Origin: Synergistes jonesii
Lineage (GTDB): Bacteria > Synergistota > Synergistia > Synergistales > Synergistaceae
Direction of reading: 5' to 3'
DNA: 64,000 nucleotides
Assembly: GCF_000712295.1 (NCBI RefSeq)
Contig: NZ_JMKI01000016.1
Coordinates: 1 to 64,000 of the forward strand
A program made the position numbers and the translations under genes. How positions within the stretch are numbered: the first letter of the stretch is position 1; each line of letters opens with the position of its first letter. Below, piece after piece: positions 8,347 through 16,609 of the stretch. The notes beneath the pieces were generated by a model. It searched no databases. It was not told the origin of the DNA and saw only the letters and a list, made by a program, of their open reading frames with translations.

Positions 8347-9570
8347 CTATTTCTTGGCGCTCTCTATTTTCGAAAGGAGCTTCGGCGAGAGGAAAGAAGC
8401 GAGCACCACGGCCGTGATACCGGCAACCAGCTTGCCGACGACTACGGGGAATATCATATCCGGGTTGTTGCCCGCGGTGAAGCCGAGGTGGTCGCCGAAT
8501 ACGAAGGCCGCCGATACCGCGAAGGCCACGTTCAGCAGTTTGCCTTTAGGATTCATATCGCCGAGGATATTGAACATGGCGATGTTGTTCGCCAGGTTCG
8601 CGACCATGCCGGCGGAGCCGGTCTCGTTCATGCCGAGAGCGCCGCCCACCTTTTCCAGCGCTTTGCCGAAGGTCCTCGTTATCCACTTGACCATGGGGAA
8701 AGCGCCGATGAGGACGATGGCGATCTGACCGCAGACCAGAAGGCCGCTTTCAAGCGGCACTACTCCGTCATTCTTCTCTGGGTCGACCATGATGTCGAAC
8801 AGCGGGAAGCGGATGCCGGTGAGGTATTCAAATACGGCTATCGCCGTAAATATCGTGATGAGTATCGTGACGGCGGTCCCGAATTTGTTGAAGCCGCGAA
8901 TCATCGCGTCCGTGGCGAACCACAGGCCGATACAGATGAGGCCGGCGACGATGATGACGGGGATGAGGTTCACAAGTATGGTCCCCATGCTGATCTTATA
9001 CGGCGTCATATTCATTACGAGACCTCCGGCGATGCAGCCCAGCGGTATGGTAATCAGCCCGGCGAGCGTGCCGGCGCCGAGGTAAGGACGGTCCTCCGGC
9101 TTGATTATCGAAAGCGCGACGGGAATCGTAAAGACGATGGTCGGCCCCATCATCGTGCCGAGTATGAGCCCCGAGAAATTTCCTACCGCTTTGTCGGCCG
9201 CAAGCTGCATGGCGAGCGGATAGCCGCCCATGTCGCACGCCAGCAGCGTAGTGGCGAACATGGAGGCGTCAGCGCCGACAAGGCTGTACAGCGGGACTAT
9301 TATAGGCTTGAGCATTATAGCCAGCACCGGCGCGGCAGCGACGACGCCGGCCATCGCGATGGCCAGCGGCCCCATCGCGTTGAAGCCGTTGTCGAACTCT
9401 TCGCCGTAGCCGAGTTTGTTGCCGCGTATTTTATCTATCGCGCCCACTATCATGAATATCGTCATGATAAAAACGATGACCGAATTGATCGAAAGGTTTG
9501 ACACCCACGCGCCGAAGCTCTCGGTAAAAACCTTGGTGTTGCACAGGTTGTCAATTAATTCCTGAAACAT
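8347..9570 (-). CDS. eutH: Ethanolamine permease EutH
   Basis: A 407-residue inner-membrane protein, the usual EutH length, with about ten to eleven hydrophobic segments. EutH lets protonated or uncharged ethanolamine enter when external levels are low. Matching stretches include GGYPLAMQLA near residue 115, LGTMMGPTIVFTIP and NNIAMFNILGDMNPKGK. The start follows AGGAGGAG with seven bases. Its place near the end of the operon, between the PduT-like shell gene and eutQ, supports the call. Confidence 0.95.
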   Translation of the reverse strand: MFQELIDNLCNTKVFTESFGAWVSNLSINSVIVFIMTIFMIVGAIDKIRGNKLGYGEEFDNGFNAMGPLAIAMAGVVAAAPVLAIMLKPIIVPLYSLVGADASMFATTLLACDMGGYPLAMQLAADKAVGNFSGLILGTMMGPTIVFTIPVALSIIKPEDRPYLGAGTLAGLITIPLGCIAGGLVMNMTPYKISMGTILVNLIPVIIVAGLICIGLWFATDAMIRGFNKFGTAVTILITIFTAIAVFEYLTGIRFPLFDIMVDPEKNDGVVPLESGLLVCGQIAIVLIGAFPMVKWITRTFGKALEKVGGALGMNETGSAGMVANLANNIAMFNILGDMNPKGKLLNVAFAVSAAFVFGDHLGFTAGNNPDMIFPVVVGKLVAGITAVVLASFLSPKLLSKIESAKK

Positions 9571-9628
9571 TTACATACTCCTCCTTAAATATGCGTGCCT
9601 GATTTTGCCGAATTGGAAGCCTTTGTCT

Positions 9629-10168
9629 CTACAACAGCGACTGAATAAGCAGCGGCGACGGCTTGGGTATCACGGTCGTAGCGACGAGGAGCTCCGCGTT
9701 TTTCGCCGCGGCCTCCACCGCCGCGCGCACCGCTCCCACATCGCCCGTGAGCGTCACGAATCCCTTGCCTCCAACGGCATATCCCGTCCGTATCTCGATG
9801 AGAGTAATGTTCGCCGCTTTCGCGGCCACGTCGCCCGCCGTTATCGCCGACGCGACGGAGAAAAACTCGAGCGCCCCGATCGCGCCGAAGCGAGCCACCT
9901 GAGAGGTCATAGAGACGGCTGGGATAAGCTGCGGATGAATGTTGGGAATAAAGAGCGTATCCACGACATGTTCGCCCGCATTTTTGACGCCGGCGTCCAT
10001 GGAAGCCCTGACATCTCCGACGTCTCCCGCCACTATCACCATATATTTCCCCGGGCAGAGCGTGACCGCGCGCAGCAGGTCGACTCTGGCCGCCTTTACC
10101 ATAAAATCGCAGGCCTCTATTCCGGCCGCGATGCTGCCCAGCTCGAGCATCCCGAGTGCGTTGTTCAT
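9629..10168 (-). CDS. pduT: PduT-like trimeric BMC shell protein with Fe-S site
   Basis: The 179 residues are two tandem BMC domains (about 1-90 and 95-179), forming a pseudohexameric trimer in the shell. It matches PduT throughout, including the first domain's LCPGKYMVIVAGDVGDV with Cys38, the residue that in PduT coordinates a [4Fe-4S] cluster at the trimer's central pore. It overlaps the pduS stop by four bases, which agrees with the known PduS-PduT partnership in passing electrons across the shell. A pdu-type protein in an otherwise eut locus is notable but known in other phyla. Confidence 0.92.
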   Translation of the reverse strand: MNNALGMLELGSIAAGIEACDFMVKAARVDLLRAVTLCPGKYMVIVAGDVGDVRASMDAGVKNAGEHVVDTLFIPNIHPQLIPAVSMTSQVARFGAIGALEFFSVASAITAGDVAAKAANITLIEIRTGYAVGGKGFVTLTGDVGAVRAAVEAAAKNAELLVATTVIPKPSPLLIQSLL

Positions 10169-11535
10169 TCGCCATCACCCCCTCCGGCGACGCGAATAAG
10201 CGCTCCGCGCGCATCCGACTTTTCTACAGTGCCGCTGACGGAGGCGTGAACGTTAGCCGACACCGCGCCCTGCGCTTCGGCGATAAGGGACCCCCGCGTC
10301 ACGGCGTCGCCCTCCTTGACCTTGGACAGCGCAGGTCTGCCGATATGTTGGCTGAAGGGAATGTAAACCTTCGCCGGCACAAATTCGATATGCGCGCCGT
10401 GCACATGCGCGCCGTAATATTTAAGCATCCCCAGACGCGCTATGAGACGTTCGGTCGGCACTCTTCGGTATTTGAGGGACGGCCTTGCGCGCGGGGCCAT
10501 ATTGCGTTCCTTGTCGAGCCCCTTCTCGCGAAGCCTCTGTTTGAAATACACGTTCACCCTGCGCGGCGAAAGCCCCATCGGACAGGCAAACATTTCGCAC
10601 ACTCCGCAGTCGCAGCAGTTGAGCGCGTCTCCAAAGCAGCGGATATATTCCTCGTCGCTCGCTATGCTGTTTTCCCGCCATAAATTACGCATCACCAGAT
10701 GGGGGCGGATCTCATGCCCGATAAGGTAACGCGGACACATATCCGTACACATGCGGCACTGGATACAGGCGCTCCTGCTCTGATGTCTGATGCGCTCAAA
10801 CGGCACGGCCCCGCGCTTTACCAGGTAATGCTCTTTGCTGAGCACGAGGATATTGCCCGTAGTTTTGCCGACGACCGCCGCCTCTATCTCCCCGTCGTCG
10901 GCAAGGAGCTTCCCCATCATCGGACCTCCCACGACTACCGCGTAGCCGTCCGTAGTAAGCTCCGCATTAGCGATGCAGTCGACGACGCTCGTACCGATAG
11001 GGACCCTCAGCATGACCGGCGCCTTTACTTCGCCCGTCACGGAAAGAAATTTGTCGGTGACGGGAAGGTCTTCGAGCGCATCCGCTATGCCGAGCATCGT
11101 GCCGACATTGTCGACCACCGCGCCGACGTTGAGCGGCAGGCCGCGCTCGGGCACGGAACGGCCGGTGACGAACTGTACCATCGTCTGCTCGTCCCCGGCG
11201 GGATAGAAAGAGGGCATCGCGCATATCTCTATCGCCTCTCCGGCCTTGGCGGCGGCCGCCTTCAGCGCACCGATCTCATCCTCGTACTTCGCCTTGAGCG
11301 CGATGACGGCGCGGCTCGCCCCAAGATGGAGCGCGACCGCCTCGGTCGCGGATACTATCCGCTCCGCATACGCTCGGCAGAGATATTTATCCGTCTCGAT
11401 CAGCGGCTCGCACTCGGCGGCGTTGACGATGAAATATTCCGCCTGCGCCGCGAGCTTGACGTGCGTCGGGAAGCCGGCGCCTCCCGCTCCCACCACTCCT
11501 GCGGATTTGACTTTCTCAACTAAATCCAGCGCCAT
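10165..11535 (-). CDS. pduS: PduS-like cobalamin reductase, RnfC-related iron-sulfur flavoprotein
   Basis: A 456-residue protein of the PduS/RnfC family that reduces cob(III)alamin to cob(II)alamin using NADH, FMN and Fe-S clusters. Visible features: the N-terminal GVVGAGGAGFPTHVKL with NAAECEPL (FMN/NADH region), then two ferredoxin motifs CIQCRMCTDMCP and CCDCGVCEMFACP in the middle, and a C-terminal biotinyl/barrel-sandwich-like segment (VKEGDAVTRGSLIAEAQGAVSANVHASVSG). It overlaps pduT and is followed upstream by eutN. It would supply reduced corrinoid to the EutT adenosyltransferase. Confidence 0.93.
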   Translation of the reverse strand: MALDLVEKVKSAGVVGAGGAGFPTHVKLAAQAEYFIVNAAECEPLIETDKYLCRAYAERIVSATEAVALHLGASRAVIALKAKYEDEIGALKAAAAKAGEAIEICAMPSFYPAGDEQTMVQFVTGRSVPERGLPLNVGAVVDNVGTMLGIADALEDLPVTDKFLSVTGEVKAPVMLRVPIGTSVVDCIANAELTTDGYAVVVGGPMMGKLLADDGEIEAAVVGKTTGNILVLSKEHYLVKRGAVPFERIRHQSRSACIQCRMCTDMCPRYLIGHEIRPHLVMRNLWRENSIASDEEYIRCFGDALNCCDCGVCEMFACPMGLSPRRVNVYFKQRLREKGLDKERNMAPRARPSLKYRRVPTERLIARLGMLKYYGAHVHGAHIEFVPAKVYIPFSQHIGRPALSKVKEGDAVTRGSLIAEAQGAVSANVHASVSGTVEKSDARGALIRVAGGGDGE

Positions 11536-11547
11536 CCTTACACCTTC

Positions 11548-11829
11548 TTACAGAGAGGCCGCGTTCACGTCGTGGTTGTCTATGATGGCTATCACCGTCG
11601 CGTCCACCGGCAGCGACATATCGCCGCTGGCGCTTCGGGCGGAGCTTCCGCCGACATAGATGACCGCTTCGCCGACGCCGGCTCCGATCAGATCTGTCGC
11701 GACGATAGGGGGACCGTCAGGAGAAGCGTCGATTATGTTCTCCGGCTGGAGCAGCAGCAGTTTATAACCGGACAGCCTTGGCTCTTTTCTTGTTGCCCAT
11801 ATATTACCGATCACTTTCGCTATCTTCAT
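11548..11829 (-). CDS. eutN: EutN/CcmL family pentameric vertex protein
   Basis: The 93 residues are one EutN_CcmL domain, which forms pentamers that close the vertices of the microcompartment. The start MKIAKVIGNIWATRK and the core VATDLIGAGVGEAVIYVGGSSAR match the family closely. The gene lies 12 bases after the pduS start side and 20 bases from the next gene, so translation is tightly coupled in the operon. I see only one vertex gene in the window, which suffices for closure. Confidence 0.95.
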   Translation of the reverse strand: MKIAKVIGNIWATRKEPRLSGYKLLLLQPENIIDASPDGPPIVATDLIGAGVGEAVIYVGGSSARSASGDMSLPVDATVIAIIDNHDVNAASL

Positions 11830-11849
11830 CTGTAATCCCCCTGCCCGAG

Positions 11850-12143
11850 TTATTTCCTGACCATCTCCACACGATGGGCCGCGGCGTAATCCTTAGCAAG
11901 ATCCGTGATTATCGTGTTTTCCCCCGCGACGATGCGCGTTGCTCCCTCGTTGCGGGCGGCGATGACATCCTTCTCCGTCAGCACCCTTTTCGTAATCTTT
12001 TTCTCTTTTACCGCGGCAGGCGCTTCGCAGCACGTACAGCATTGGTCGGCCTCGGCCCCGCAGCCTTGACTGTCTTTTCCCAGTTCGGCCAGTTTGGACA
12101 TCACGCGGGAGACAACTTCCTGTATCAAAGATTCGTAGTCCAT
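11850..12143 (-). CDS. Small microcompartment-associated protein: targeting helix plus EutQ N-terminal-type domain
   Basis: The 97 residues fall into three parts: an amphipathic helix at 1-21 (MDYESLIQEVVSRVMSKLAEL), a cysteine-rich link with C-x(6)-CCTCC at about 28-39, and a C-terminal domain (LTEKDVIAARNEGATRIVAG, then IITDLAKDYAAAHRVEM). The last part matches, by eye, the first 45 residues of enterobacterial EutQ (ITANDIREA..., IITPEAREVA...). The gene sits between eutN and eutJ. Because the eutQ here lacks that N-domain, I infer a split. The cysteine cluster could bind a metal. Function unknown. Confidence 0.7.
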   Translation of the reverse strand: MDYESLIQEVVSRVMSKLAELGKDSQGCGAEADQCCTCCEAPAAVKEKKITKRVLTEKDVIAARNEGATRIVAGENTIITDLAKDYAAAHRVEMVRK

Positions 12144-12161
12144 TTTTCCTCCTCCATGCGT

Positions 12162-12980
12162 TCAGATTTTGCAGTTTACCGCAATTCCTGCGGGAGTCAC
12201 CAGAAAGGGGTCGCGCGGCCTTACGACGGGAATCCGGGCAACCTTTTCAAATATATCCTCTATGCCCGAGAGGCAGCATGTCCCGCCGCAAAGGTATATC
12301 GTCTCCGTCTCCTCCCTGTCGATATGACGCGTCACGATCGTCGCCATCTTCTCGATCACGGGGCTGATCACGGGCAGTATCTCCCTATGCCTGGAATAAT
12401 CCATTTTTATCGCTTCAGCCTCCGCTACGGAAATGTGATAATTTCCCGCGAGCACCAGCGTGAGATGTATGCCACCGGTGGGTTCGTCGTAAATGTCGAC
12501 CACCGCACCTTCCTTTATCACGGCCAACCCCGTAGTGCCTCCGCCGATATCAACCACGACGCCGTTGTCGATTCGGTATATGGAGTTTGCCGCCGAAGGC
12601 TCGTCGAGGATGTTGGTCACTTCGAACCCGGCGCCCTCCGCCACATACTGATGCGTACGGGCGCTGCTCTCCGTACCTGCCGGCATGGCTATCGCGCAGT
12701 TGGCAAGTTCGGTTCCCAGCCTCTCTTCAAGCCGCTTTTTAAGATCGCGGACGATCCTCTGCGCGCCGGCGTAGTCCACGACCACTCCGTCGCGGAGCAC
12801 GTCGGCCGCCTGCTTTTCGCACGCGACGGGGTTGTTTTCCTCGTCGACGACGACGAGAACGATATAGGCCGTTCCCAAGTCGACTCCCGTCTTAAGCCTT
12901 GAACCGGCCGGCCTGAAGGTGGTCCTCTCGGACATCGACACGCGGCTCATATAAGATTCGATGCGTTCCAGATCAAGCAT
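12162..12980 (-). CDS. eutJ: EutJ, Hsp70/actin-fold chaperone-like protein
   Basis: A 272-residue protein of the EutJ family, an actin/Hsp70-fold ATPase suspected to act as a chaperone for shell or enzyme assembly. The phosphate-1 motif is TGVDLGTAYIVLVVVDE, the connect/phosphate-2 region is VVDIGGGTTGLAVIKEG and the adenosine-type motif is IYLCGGTCCLSGIEDIF. The length is normal. It lies between pduL and the small EutQ-domain protein, and its exact role is still inferred even in model organisms. Confidence 0.93.
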   Translation of the reverse strand: MLDLERIESYMSRVSMSERTTFRPAGSRLKTGVDLGTAYIVLVVVDEENNPVACEKQAADVLRDGVVVDYAGAQRIVRDLKKRLEERLGTELANCAIAMPAGTESSARTHQYVAEGAGFEVTNILDEPSAANSIYRIDNGVVVDIGGGTTGLAVIKEGAVVDIYDEPTGGIHLTLVLAGNYHISVAEAEAIKMDYSRHREILPVISPVIEKMATIVTRHIDREETETIYLCGGTCCLSGIEDIFEKVARIPVVRPRDPFLVTPAGIAVNCKI

Positions 12981-12995
12981 GACAATTTTCTCCGT

Positions 12996-13616
12996 CTATC
13001 TCTGCCTTATTATCCTTCCCAGCGTAAAGCCTTTGACATCGGCGGCGTTAGCCTCGTCAAAATCGATGTGCATCCTGTAGCTGAACTTCGAGCTGACCCG
13101 CAGCAGGACGTCCTTGAAAACTACCGGACGGTCAGTGAAGAGCTCAACGCTGACGCGCTCTTTGTCGTAGAATCCATGAAGCGCGGCTATGTACGGCGGT
13201 ACGTGGATATGGCGCTTGGCTATGATCACCCCCGACGCTATGCTGAGCGTTCCTTTCGGCCCTTCAAGCGTTATCCCCCCCGAGCCTTCCAGGTCGCCGG
13301 ATTCGCGAAGCGGGGCCTCTATACCCAGAGCCACGCAGTCGCTCTTAGAGAGCTCTATCTGCGTCTTGCCGCGCAGCGGTCCGAGCACGGCGACATTCTC
13401 CATGCTGCCCCTGGGGCCGACGAGCGAGACCCTCTCTTCGGAGAGGAACTGACCGGGCTGTGAGAGCGGCCTTTTCGGCGTAAGCTCCGCTGAGGTTCCG
13501 AAAAGTCTTTTCGCGTCCTCTTCCGAGAGGTGCACGTGGCGGGCGGAGACCTCCACCAGCACCAACGCGGCCCTTTCCATCGCCTGTATGACCTTTTTGA
13601 CTATCGTCTCATGCAT
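12996..13616 (-). CDS. pduL: PduL-type phosphate propanoyl/acetyltransferase
   Basis: A 206-residue phosphotransacylase converting acetyl-CoA to acetyl phosphate, recycling CoA inside the compartment. The two PduL domains show the zinc-binding histidines in VSARHVHLSEED (near 25-31) and AKRHIHVPP (about residue 134). The first 16 residues (MHETIVKKVIQAMERA) look like the encapsulation helix typical of microcompartment PduL. It takes the place of EutD, which I do not find in this locus. The gene is 15 bases from both neighbours, so firmly inside the operon. Confidence 0.94.
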   Translation of the reverse strand: MHETIVKKVIQAMERAALVLVEVSARHVHLSEEDAKRLFGTSAELTPKRPLSQPGQFLSEERVSLVGPRGSMENVAVLGPLRGKTQIELSKSDCVALGIEAPLRESGDLEGSGGITLEGPKGTLSIASGVIIAKRHIHVPPYIAALHGFYDKERVSVELFTDRPVVFKDVLLRVSSKFSYRMHIDFDEANAADVKGFTLGRIIRQR

Positions 13617-13631
13617 CGTCTCGCGCCGCCG

Positions 13632-14462
13632 TCACTTCTTATATTCGTCCGCCAGATACATGCACATCATAATATGTAGGGCGCTCGAAAGCCTGTTGAG
13701 CCCCTCCACGATGTCCGAGCGCTCGCAGCCGCTCCTTACCCTGAACGCCTGGACCGCGGCCACCTCCGCCTCGCGCACGGTCGTGCGCAGCTGGTTCAGC
13801 AGAGCGTAGCTCTTCCCCATGGAATAGTCCGGCAGCGTCATCTGTTTGACGGCGAAATATTTCATCGGATTGTGAGAGCGTTCGCGCAGCTCGGCATGCG
13901 TGAGCCCGATTATCCGCTCGTTTTCGAACGGGACGTCGAGCACGTCGCAGCGCATCATTTCGCGCATGACGGACAAGATGTCGCCGAGGTCGTCCACAAG
14001 CCTCCGGCTGGCGCTGCTCTCCGATATTATCGCTTGATTCAGGACGACGAGGGCCTGCAGGCTGTCAAGCTTGCCGCGGAACAGAATACGAGGGTGATCT
14101 TTGGTGACAAGCTTGTTGCCGAACAGCTGCGTCATATGTTCCGGCTTCTCGCTGTAAAAGGCCCCGCTATCGTAATCGATATACTTCGCGGCGCCCTGCG
14201 CGGCGGCCGCAGCGCTCTCGGCCTGCCGCGCACAAGTGGGCGCCTCGTCCTTTTGGGGCGCGGCATTCTGTTCAGGGGCGGACTTTTCAGCCTTCGGCGG
14301 ATTGTATTTGAACTTCGCGCCGCCCATATCTATTCTGATCTTGCGCTGCTGAAGGTATTCGCGCGCGGCGGGGGAAAGGATTTTCCCCTCCGGGACCCTG
14401 TAAGAATCCGGCTGTGACGCGCGCAGCTCGTCACGCAGTATCGCCTCTGTGATAACCTTCAA
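13632..14462 (-). CDS. eutT: EutT corrinoid adenosyltransferase
   Basis: The 276 residues are an ATP:cob(I)alamin adenosyltransferase that makes the adenosylcobalamin used by EutBC. The C-terminal PduO/EutT-type helical domain (about 150-276) includes LFRGKLDSLQALVVLNQAI, EMMRCDVLD and a final AVQAFRVRSG. The N-terminal segment (ITEAILRDELRA..., GKILSPAAREYLQQRKIRI) is the small domain also seen in EutQ. A low-complexity Ala/Pro/Glu link joins them. I do not see the HxxxxCxxC metal motif known from Salmonella EutT, so it may use a different metal or none. Confidence 0.9.
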   Translation of the reverse strand: MKVITEAILRDELRASQPDSYRVPEGKILSPAAREYLQQRKIRIDMGGAKFKYNPPKAEKSAPEQNAAPQKDEAPTCARQAESAAAAAQGAAKYIDYDSGAFYSEKPEHMTQLFGNKLVTKDHPRILFRGKLDSLQALVVLNQAIISESSASRRLVDDLGDILSVMREMMRCDVLDVPFENERIIGLTHAELRERSHNPMKYFAVKQMTLPDYSMGKSYALLNQLRTTVREAEVAAVQAFRVRSGCERSDIVEGLNRLSSALHIMMCMYLADEYKK

Positions 14463-14497
14463 AGAGCTTTCCCCCCTTTCGGGTAAAACGGATACCG

Positions 14498-14785
14498 TTA
14501 TTTTTCAAGCTTCGGCAGGATGAACTCGACTTCCTCGTGCGGACGCGGAATGACGTGCACGGAGATCAGCTCCCCTACGCGCTCCGCCGCGGCCGCACCG
14601 GCGTCCGTCGCAGCCTTCACCGCACCGACGTCGCCTCTGACCATCGTCGTAACGAGCCCCCCGCCTACGTGAACCTTGCCTATAAGCGTGACGTTGGCAG
14701 CCTTCACCATCGCGTCCGACGCTTCTATCGACGCCACGAGTCCCTTTGTCTCTATCATTCCCAATGCCTGATAATTCGATGCCAT
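14498..14785 (-). CDS. eutM: BMC-H major shell protein EutM, copy A
   Basis: The 95 residues are one BMC domain, the hexameric tile of the shell facet (EutM/PduA type). The start [20 protein letters not shown] and the pore-facing [20 protein letters not shown] loop match the family. It is the downstream member of a tandem pair; the other copy at 14810-15097 differs at only about six bases over some 260, all silent in the shared region, plus both tails. Start preceded by a good AAGGAGG-type site. Confidence 0.96.
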   Translation of the reverse strand: MASNYQALGMIETKGLVASIEASDAMVKAANVTLIGKVHVGGGLVTTMVRGDVGAVKAATDAGAAAAERVGELISVHVIPRPHEEVEFILPKLEK

Positions 14786-14809
14786 GTTTTACGGCCTCCT
14801 TCTTGCTTA

Positions 14810-15097
14810 TTAATCTTTGCTGAGAGTCGGCAGGATGAACTCGACTTCCTCGTGCGGACGCGGAATGACGTGCACGGAGATCAGCTCCCCTACGCGCTCC
14901 GCCGCGGCCGCGCCGGCGTCCGTCGCAGCCTTCACCGCGCCGACGTCGCCTCTGACCATCGTCGTGACGAGCCCCCCGCCTACGTGAACCTTGCCTATAA
15001 GCGTGACGTTGGCGGCCTTCACCATCGCGTCCGACGCCTCTATCGACGCCACGAGCCCCTTTGTCTCTATCATTCCCAATGCCTGCTGGTTCGCCAT
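14810..15097 (-). CDS. eutM: BMC-H major shell protein EutM, copy B
   Basis: A single-BMC-domain hexameric shell protein of 95 residues, identical to copy A from ALGMIETKG through the FILP near the C-terminus, and differing only in the first few residues (MANQQ versus MASNYQ) and the last four or five (TLSKD versus KLEK). The silent changes in this copy mostly give G or C at third positions. It directly follows eutE (21 bases). The near-identity points to a recent duplication or gene conversion that raises the dosage of the main facet protein. Confidence 0.96.
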   Translation of the reverse strand: MANQQALGMIETKGLVASIEASDAMVKAANVTLIGKVHVGGGLVTTMVRGDVGAVKAATDAGAAAAERVGELISVHVIPRPHEEVEFILPTLSKD

Positions 15098-15118
15098 AAA
15101 GAACCCTCCTTTTGATGT

Positions 15119-16606
15119 TTAAGCTTCGTTAAGCTTTTTGATTATCATTCTGACGATCTCTTCGACGTCTACCTTGCTCATATCGGCGTTTTCCGCGTAT
15201 GAACAGATACCGTGTTCGCACTGCGGCGCCGCGTCGCGTATGGCTTCGATCTCGAGATTCCCCTTGGCGATATAGCGCTTGTTGATGAGATTCATCGGCC
15301 CGACGTTGTCGGACGTAGCGCTGCCTCCCGCGGCGCCGCAGCCAAGGGTAAGAGACGGCATGAGCCCGGTGGAAGCCCCTATGCCGCCGAGCGAGCTCGG
15401 CGTGTTGATCACTATCCTCGACGCTGGGACCCTGGCGGCAAAATATTCCACCATTTTGGGGTCCTTCGTGTGTATCGAGAAGGTATGTCCCGTCCCCTCA
15501 TAACGGAGGATTTCGCACGAACGCTCGCAGACCTTGACATAGTCCTCCGCCGTGAAAAAGGCGAGGATGGGCGCCAGTTTCTCGTTCGAGTAGGGATGTC
15601 CGCGTCCGATGCCCGTCTCTTTCGCTACAAGTACCCTTGTTTCCGCCGGCACGTTTTTCAAGCCGGCCAGCTCGGCTATGACCTTTACGCTCTTGCCGAC
15701 TATCTGCGGGTTCATGGTGCCGTCGCCGCGCAGGATGAAGCGGCCAAGCTGTTCGCGCTCCTCGTCGTTCAGGAAGTACGCGCCCTGCCTTTTCATCTCC
15801 GCCTCGACGGCGGGAGCCATATCGTCGTCACAGATGACGGACTGTTCCGACGCGCATATGGTGCCGTTGTCGAAGGTCTTCGAATCCATGATGCGCTTGA
15901 CGGCGAGCGCTATATCGGCCGTCTTTTCGATGTACGCCGGCCCGTTCCCCGGCCCCACGCCTATAGCGGGAGTCCCCGAGGAATAGGCGGCGCGCACCAT
16001 TGCAGAACCGCCCGTCGCCAAGATCATCGCCGTGTCGGGATGATGCATCAGGACGTCGGTCGCCTGAAGCGTCGGTATGGAGATGCAGCTCACGAGGTCC
16101 TCATTGCCGCCGGCCTCCGCTATAGCCTGACGAATCACCTTGACGCTCTCCTGGATGCAGCGCTTGGCCTGAGGATGCGGCGAAAAGACTATCGCGTTAC
16201 CGGCCTTGACGGCTATCTCCGCTTTGTAAAACGCCGTGGAAGTCGGGTTTGTCGACGGCACGAGCCCCGCCACCACTCCCATGGGAACGGCTATGACCGT
16301 CACGCCGAGCCCCTCGTCCTCCTCAAGCACGCCGACGGTCTTCATATCCTTGATATACTCATAGACGCCGCGGCTGGCAAAGACATTCTTTATCGTCTTG
16401 TCGGCCGGGACGCCGAAGCCGGTATCTTCCCACGCCATCCTGCCCAGGCGTTCCGCGTTGCGGACGCCGGCGTCGGCGATCGATTTGACGATTCTGTCTA
16501 CATAGGCCTGATCATGGCCTGAAAGTTCCGTCTGTGCGACCTTGGCCGCGCTCACAAGCTCACGAACTTCCTGAACCGACAGAAGATCCTTATCGTACAG
16601 CTGCAT
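15119..16606 (-). CDS. eutE: CoA-acylating acetaldehyde dehydrogenase EutE
   Basis: The 495-residue enzyme oxidises acetaldehyde and CoA to acetyl-CoA with NAD+ inside the compartment. The nucleotide-binding and active-site parts are clear: VVAGLVPSTNPTSTAFYKAE near 120, and DNGTICASEQSVI with the catalytic Cys near residue 250. The enzyme lacks the usual N-terminal targeting extension. Instead its C-terminus (VDVEEIVRMIIKKLNEA) is an amphipathic helix after a Cys-containing link, so targeting may be C-terminal. It lies between the eutM pair and the EutK-like gene, which ends three bases upstream. Confidence 0.95.
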   Translation of the reverse strand: MQLYDKDLLSVQEVRELVSAAKVAQTELSGHDQAYVDRIVKSIADAGVRNAERLGRMAWEDTGFGVPADKTIKNVFASRGVYEYIKDMKTVGVLEEDEGLGVTVIAVPMGVVAGLVPSTNPTSTAFYKAEIAVKAGNAIVFSPHPQAKRCIQESVKVIRQAIAEAGGNEDLVSCISIPTLQATDVLMHHPDTAMILATGGSAMVRAAYSSGTPAIGVGPGNGPAYIEKTADIALAVKRIMDSKTFDNGTICASEQSVICDDDMAPAVEAEMKRQGAYFLNDEEREQLGRFILRGDGTMNPQIVGKSVKVIAELAGLKNVPAETRVLVAKETGIGRGHPYSNEKLAPILAFFTAEDYVKVCERSCEILRYEGTGHTFSIHTKDPKMVEYFAARVPASRIVINTPSSLGGIGASTGLMPSLTLGCGAAGGSATSDNVGPMNLINKRYIAKGNLEIEAIRDAAPQCEHGICSYAENADMSKVDVEEIVRMIIKKLNEA

Positions 16607-16609
16607 GGA

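Noticed and set aside
8257-9501. A 414-residue rightward frame opposite eutH
   Set aside because: Antisense shadow of eutH; His/Arg/Asp-rich low-complexity translation without domains.
14498-15097. Possible assembly artefact creating two eutM copies
   Set aside because: The copies have different ends and six scattered silent differences, which an artefact would not produce.
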